A DNA stretch of 37,757 nt from Streptococcus halichoeri. GTDB lineage: Bacteria > Bacillota > Bacilli > Lactobacillales > Streptococcaceae. Location of the stretch: positions 1 to 37,757 of the forward strand of contig NZ_WLZU01000020.1 in NCBI RefSeq assembly GCF_009870755.1, given 5' to 3'. The notes below the pieces were generated by a model. It saw only the letters and a list, made by a program, of their open reading frames with translations. It was not told the origin of the DNA and did no database searches. Positions within the stretch are counted from its first letter, which is position 1; every line of letters starts with the position of its first letter. Shown here piece by piece: positions 34,280 through 37,757 of this stretch. The translations under genes and the position numbers were made by a program.

Positions 34280-34879
34280 TTATGATTCGTTTTCCTTTAA
34301 ATAGTGACAGTAGGCATTATAGGTTTCAAGCGTTTGAGGATAAATCGCAGCAGCTTTGGAAGCAAGATACATGATGGTATGGGCCGTTTCAAAAGCGACA
34401 GCCTTGTCCAAATCTGTTTGTGCAATTGTCCTTGCTTGGCTCACTACTGGAAAGTCTCTTCCTTTTTCAATATAATCAGCCACGTACAAGACTTTATCCA
34501 GTAATGTCATATCTGGAGCTCCGACTGTATGAATCTCAATAGCTCGCAAAATTTCAGGATCCCTGAGATTAAAGTCCTTAATAATCTTATAAATCCCCAC
34601 CTTGCCATGCCAAATATTATTATTCCAATGGCGTAGGTACTTATCAAGGTGATGTGTTTCAATCAAATCCAAAAATTCTTGGTCAGAGCATTCTTTAGCA
34701 TAATCATGTAATAAGGCAGCTAGGCTGGCTTTTGTCTCATCACAGCCATAACGCTGAGCCAATTCAAGCGCTGCTTCTTCCACTCTAAGGATATGATTAA
34801 ATCGTTCTTCACTCATCTGCGAAGCAATTTTTTTTAATAATCTATCTCTAGAAATCTCTAAATAAGGTTGAAACGTCAT
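34280..34879 (-). CDS. yqeK: HD-domain Ap4A hydrolase YqeK
   Basis: A 199-residue HD-domain phosphohydrolase. Relatives in Firmicutes symmetrically hydrolyse Ap4A to ADP. The metal ligands are visible as H29, the HD pair H58-D59 in ALLHDYAKE, and histidines in WHGKVGIY and IHTVGAPDMT. The start overlaps the nadD stop by four bases (ATGA), a sign of translational coupling. Confidence 0.93.
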   Translation of the reverse strand: MTFQPYLEISRDRLLKKIASQMSEERFNHILRVEEAALELAQRYGCDETKASLAALLHDYAKECSDQEFLDLIETHHLDKYLRHWNNNIWHGKVGIYKIIKDFNLRDPEILRAIEIHTVGAPDMTLLDKVLYVADYIEKGRDFPVVSQARTIAQTDLDKAVAFETAHTIMYLASKAAAIYPQTLETYNAYCHYLKENES

Positions 34880-35508
34880 TGATATAAACCTTCTTTTTCA
34901 ATATAGTCCAGAACCTTTGATGGTAACAAATAATGAGGCTTTCGCCCTTTCTTAATAAAATCACGTATCATGCTTGATGAAATATCTAGAGATGGAACAT
35001 CCACCCAAATAATCGGATAAGAAGTTCCTGCCTTGTATCTAGGACGTTGTACACCCACAAATTGAACCATATCAATGAGTTCATCAATCCGATACCATTT
35101 GGGCAAATATTCCACCATATCACCACCAATGATAAAATAATAATCAACATCTGGATGTTCTTTAATAAGAAGGGAAAGCGTATCATAAGTATAACTTATC
35201 CCCTTACGATCCAATTCCTTTTTCTCAATACCTAAACCAGGTACATCTGCAATGGCAAGCTCCAACATGCGCAATCGATATTCTTCTTCAATTGTTTCTT
35301 TTTTATCAACATGCGGCGGCAGGTATTCCGGCATTAACAAAACCTCATCCAAACCTAATTGTTGTCTGACTTGATCAGCCACAACCAGGTGAGCATTATG
35401 AACAGGATTGAAATTGCCACCTAAAATGCCTACCTGTTTTCGATTATTATCTGTTTTTTCAGTTTCTAATTCCACCTTGGTGAAAGGTGTTACCAGTTCT
35501 AAAGCCAT
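34876..35508 (-). CDS. nadD: Nicotinate-nucleotide adenylyltransferase NadD
   Basis: A 210-residue adenylyltransferase that joins nicotinate mononucleotide and ATP, the central step of NAD synthesis. The nucleotide-binding motif is GGNFNPVHNAH (residues 30-40), where Ala replaces the more common Gly of HxGH; as far as I recall this is normal for streptococci. The second motif is DISSSMIRDFIKKGR near the C terminus. An N-terminal extension of about 24 residues precedes the first strand, as in relatives. Confidence 0.95.
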   Translation of the reverse strand: MALELVTPFTKVELETEKTDNNRKQVGILGGNFNPVHNAHLVVADQVRQQLGLDEVLLMPEYLPPHVDKKETIEEEYRLRMLELAIADVPGLGIEKKELDRKGISYTYDTLSLLIKEHPDVDYYFIIGGDMVEYLPKWYRIDELIDMVQFVGVQRPRYKAGTSYPIIWVDVPSLDISSSMIRDFIKKGRKPHYLLPSKVLDYIEKEGLYQ

Positions 35509-35554
35509 AGTTTCTCCAACACTAACAATTCATTATCTACAAAGCTAGTTAGAC

Positions 35555-35863
35555 TTATATTGCCTTTACTTTTGCCGATAACTTTCGATTTTCTTTTTTT
35601 GCTGATACCTTGTATAAAATCACGATTCGACCAATTTTTAACACCGTGTCACAACCAATTTCATCCTCTAATATTTCTGCAACCTCATGAATATCTTCGT
35701 CCGTGTTTTGTAACAAGGTCACCTTGATTAACTCTCTAGCATCCAAGGCCTGGCGAATACTTGTTTTAATCTGATTATTTAAGCCATTCTTACCAATTTG
35801 TATAATTGGCTTAAGCCCATGAGCTTCTGATTTCAAAAAAGCGCGTTGTTTACTTGTTAACAT
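35555..35863 (-). CDS. yhbY: CRM-domain ribosome assembly RNA-binding protein YhbY
   Basis: A 102-residue protein of the CRM/YhbY fold, associated with pre-50S particles. The GxxG loop is in PIIQIGKNGLNNQI, and the family opening LTSKQRAFLKSEAHGLKP is clear. AGAAGGGA precedes the ATG. It lies between yqeH and nadD; the shikimate gene aroE that separates yqeH and yhbY in B. subtilis is absent. Confidence 0.94.
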   Translation of the reverse strand: MLTSKQRAFLKSEAHGLKPIIQIGKNGLNNQIKTSIRQALDARELIKVTLLQNTDEDIHEVAEILEDEIGCDTVLKIGRIVILYKVSAKKENRKLSAKVKAI

Positions 35864-35914
35864 CGTTTTCCCTTCTCATTCCTCTATTAGGACCACTTGA
35901 TTGTAACTATATGT

Positions 35915-37033
35915 TTAGATAATTGCTTTACGAGCCAAGACTGCTACGCCTTCAGGCACCCAGCCAGCTACCCTTACCCGATTGTCAGCGCTAGCATTAA
36001 CCCGAATCCAACCAAGTCCCGAAAAGACAATATCCGTCCGCTCAGATAAGCTAAATTCTTTTTTGACTAGACTAGGAAAATCCTTAAGGTCCTTCTTCTC
36101 AGGGGGAGCTAATAACTGTCCCACATGCTTTTTGTAAAAATCGCTAGCGCCACCCAATTTTGTGCGATGGACAGGCAAATTATTATCAAAATAAGCTGTA
36201 AAGCCTTGCCGTGTTCCGCTAGTAAAATCAAAACGTGCTAAACCACCTAAAAATAAGGTTTGCTCAGGATTTAATTGATAGGTTTTGGGTTTAATTTCTT
36301 TTTTCGGGCTAATATACTTCAAATCTTTAGGCGGCAGATAATGCGCCATCTGATGACGATGAATAATACCTGGTGTATCAAAAATGAAATGACCATCATC
36401 AAGTGGAATCTCAATTTTATCAAGTGTTGTACCTGGAAAACGTGAGGTCGTAAGGATATTTTTGTTCCCCGTTATTTCTTGAATAATCGCATTGATTAAA
36501 GTTGATTTTCCTACATTGGTCACACCAACCACATAGACATCTCGGCCTTTTCGGTAGGCATTAATCTTTTCAATAAGCTCTTTAATCGCATAGCTATGTT
36601 GGGCACTGGTTAGTAAAACATCAACTGGACGCAAGCCCTCTTCCTGTGCTCGTTCGGTTAGCCAGTGCACAATTTTTCGCTCCTTGACAGATTTTGGCAA
36701 AATATCGCATTTATTACCGACTAAAAGAACATCATTCCCTGACACAAAACGATTTAGTCCAGGAATCACTGACCCGTTAAAATCAAAAATATCTACAACA
36801 TTAACTACTAAAGCATCACTATTTCCTACTTCATGCAATAATTGTAAAAATTCATCATCTGAAATATGAACATCAGAAATATCATTATAGTTTCTTAAAC
36901 GAAAACAACGTTGACAATATAAATTTCCTGACTCTATACCCTGTTCAACCGCACTTTGCGGCGTATAGCCTATTTTTTCTTTATCAGTTGTTTGGATTTG
37001 CGCCCCACAACCTATACAAATCAGCTCTTCCAT
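35915..37033 (-). CDS. yqeH: Circularly permuted ribosome biogenesis GTPase YqeH
   Basis: A 372-residue GTPase required for 30S assembly. The N-terminal treble-clef zinc finger has CIGC and CQRC pairs. The GTPase motifs come in permuted order: G4 VGNKCDILP first, then G1 GVTNVGKSTLINAI, then G3 DTPGI. The C-terminal domain ends with WIRVNASADNRVRVAGWVPEGVAV. Its ATG overlaps the yqeG stop by one base (TAATG), giving tight coupling. Confidence 0.96.
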   Translation of the reverse strand: MEELICIGCGAQIQTTDKEKIGYTPQSAVEQGIESGNLYCQRCFRLRNYNDISDVHISDDEFLQLLHEVGNSDALVVNVVDIFDFNGSVIPGLNRFVSGNDVLLVGNKCDILPKSVKERKIVHWLTERAQEEGLRPVDVLLTSAQHSYAIKELIEKINAYRKGRDVYVVGVTNVGKSTLINAIIQEITGNKNILTTSRFPGTTLDKIEIPLDDGHFIFDTPGIIHRHQMAHYLPPKDLKYISPKKEIKPKTYQLNPEQTLFLGGLARFDFTSGTRQGFTAYFDNNLPVHRTKLGGASDFYKKHVGQLLAPPEKKDLKDFPSLVKKEFSLSERTDIVFSGLGWIRVNASADNRVRVAGWVPEGVAVLARKAII

Positions 37034-37560
37034 TAAATCCCTTTTTGATATATTAGTTTTCCATATTTAGCTTCAAGTTTCCTTAAAACACGCTTTTCTC
37101 TAAAACGATTAATTTTGGTTTTCCAAGCATCAGATGATACAAGTGGTTTCACCAAGACGGACTGAATCCCTGCCCGATGGCTGGCTCTAATATCGGTCAT
37201 TAACTGATCACCAACCAGAATAACTTCTGAACGGTTAAAACCATAGCGCTCAATTGCTGTATTAATGCCAAAAGAAAAAGGTTTCATCGCACGGCTGACA
37301 AAATCAACCCCAAATTTAGAAACCGCTCGAGCCACTCTTGCCTCCGTATTATTAGATACAACCACTACTGAAATATCTGCAATAGTCATTTCATCCAGCC
37401 ATGCACGCACTTCTGGGGTGCCATCTGGATTATCCCAAGCAATCAATGTATTATCTAAATCAACTAAAACAGCTGTAATTCCTTTTCTTAATAAATCATC
37501 TGCTCTTAAATCATAAACTGCCTCAACCGTGAAGGTCGGCCTATAATCATCTATGCTCAT
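37033..37560 (-). CDS. yqeG: HAD-superfamily phosphatase YqeG (IIIA)
   Basis: A 175-residue HAD phosphatase of subfamily IIIA. Motif I is VLVDLDNTLIAWDN with both aspartates, motif II is VVVVSNN, and motif III/IV is VILVGDQLMTDIRASHRAG. Related enzymes elsewhere act on phosphatidylglycerophosphate, but the Firmicute substrate is unproven. First gene of the yqeG-yqeH-yhbY-nadD-yqeK-rsfS-yqeM cluster, with a promoter just upstream and GGAG before the ATG. Confidence 0.93.
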   Translation of the reverse strand: MSIDDYRPTFTVEAVYDLRADDLLRKGITAVLVDLDNTLIAWDNPDGTPEVRAWLDEMTIADISVVVVSNNTEARVARAVSKFGVDFVSRAMKPFSFGINTAIERYGFNRSEVILVGDQLMTDIRASHRAGIQSVLVKPLVSSDAWKTKINRFREKRVLRKLEAKYGKLIYQKGI

Positions 37561-37590
37561 TACATCTCCAAAATTAACATTATTATGCTA

Positions 37591-37618
37591 ATTATACCAT
37601 ATTCAACTGTAAAAGTAA
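37591..37618 (-). promoter_or_regulatory. yqe cluster promoter
   Basis: On the minus strand: an extended -10 TGGTATAAT (hexamer 37591-37596) and a weak -35 TTACTT (37613-37618) at 16 bases. About 30 bases upstream of the yqeG ATG. Confidence 0.65.
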
Positions 37619-37691
37619 TGCAAATCATAGTAGAATCATTCCCGTAGTTAATATTGTTGTCCAATTTGTTATAGTCCAAAGGGAGATAATA

Positions 37692-37757
37692 ATGACTTTC
37701 CTTGTCTTAACAATTGGTCAACAATATTCACTGATGCCCTTTCTTCCAATTAAATGC
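37692..37757 (+). CDS. Possible start of a plus-strand gene, cut by the window edge
   Basis: An open frame of 22 codons runs off the right edge. The ATG is preceded by the good ribosome site AAAGGGAG at eight bases, and it is divergent from yqeG. The visible residues (MTFLVLTIGQQYSLMPFLPI and on) do not let me name a family. Confidence 0.35.
   Translation, partial: MTFLVLTIGQQYSLMPFLPIKC

Noticed and set aside
1..37757. Search for CRISPR arrays, insertion sequences, prophage genes, toxin-antitoxin pairs, tRNA genes and defence systems.
   Set aside because: No repeat-spacer pattern, transposase, integrase, phage structural gene, tRNA-like GGTTCGA arm or recognisable defence gene was seen. 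The region is syntenic housekeeping sequence.

Overview
The window is core chromosome of a streptococcus, most likely of the pyogenic group (the S. pyogenes / dysgalactiae / canis / equi / uberis neighbourhood). The strongest pointer is an intact CovR/CovS (CsrRS) pair: CovR is 228 residues, with D53 and T65 where the group A protein has them. Low GC, strong AGGAGG-type ribosome sites, streptococcal-type DnaI/DnaB, and the order nrdR-dnaB-dnaI-der next to covRS agree. The species cannot be fixed from sequence reading alone.

Layout, left to right. (1) 1-358: the leader and tandem P1/P2 promoters of what is almost certainly an rRNA operon, transcribed leftward out of the window. (2) 359-6874, minus strand: degV, greA, mltG, a GNAT acetyltransferase, murC and a charged hypothetical protein, covering peptidoglycan synthesis and transcription fidelity. 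(3) 6875-10427: a SNF2-type helicase with a SWIM finger, followed by a possible 32-residue small protein. (4) 10708-14603: the nrdR-dnaB-dnaI-der transcription unit, for replication initiation and ribosome assembly. (5) 14821-17006: covR-covS. (6) 17234-19397: yceD/DUF177, htpX and lemA. (7) 19536-22390, plus strand: rsmG, ktrB and ktrA (K+ uptake). (8) 22581-25373: divergent amino-acid transporters sstT (Ser/Thr) and brnQ (branched chain). (9) 25571-28366: the methionine importer metQ-metN-metI, with a near-perfect MET-box upstream. (10) 28728-31291: an orphan polar-amino-acid binding lipoprotein, a class I glutamine-amidotransferase-like hydrolase and yebC. (11) 31533-37560: the Firmicute cluster yqeG-yqeH-yhbY-nadD-yqeK-rsfS-yqeM followed by tmcAL, for ribosome assembly, NAD synthesis, Ap4A turnover and tRNA modification. 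(12) The first 22 codons of a possible plus-strand gene at the right edge.

Most genes, and the rRNA promoters, are on the minus strand. That suggests replication runs from high to low coordinates here, with only rsmG-ktrB-ktrA, brnQ and the right-edge start against it. I saw no insertion sequence, prophage, CRISPR array, tRNA gene or defence system; this is a housekeeping region. The points most worth a second look are the amphipathic small ORF downstream of the SNF2 gene, the structured spacer between murC and the acetyltransferase, the regulatory sites at metQ and sstT/brnQ, the hairpin-rich spacer upstream of metQ, and a DnaI lacking the cysteines of the B. subtilis zinc module.
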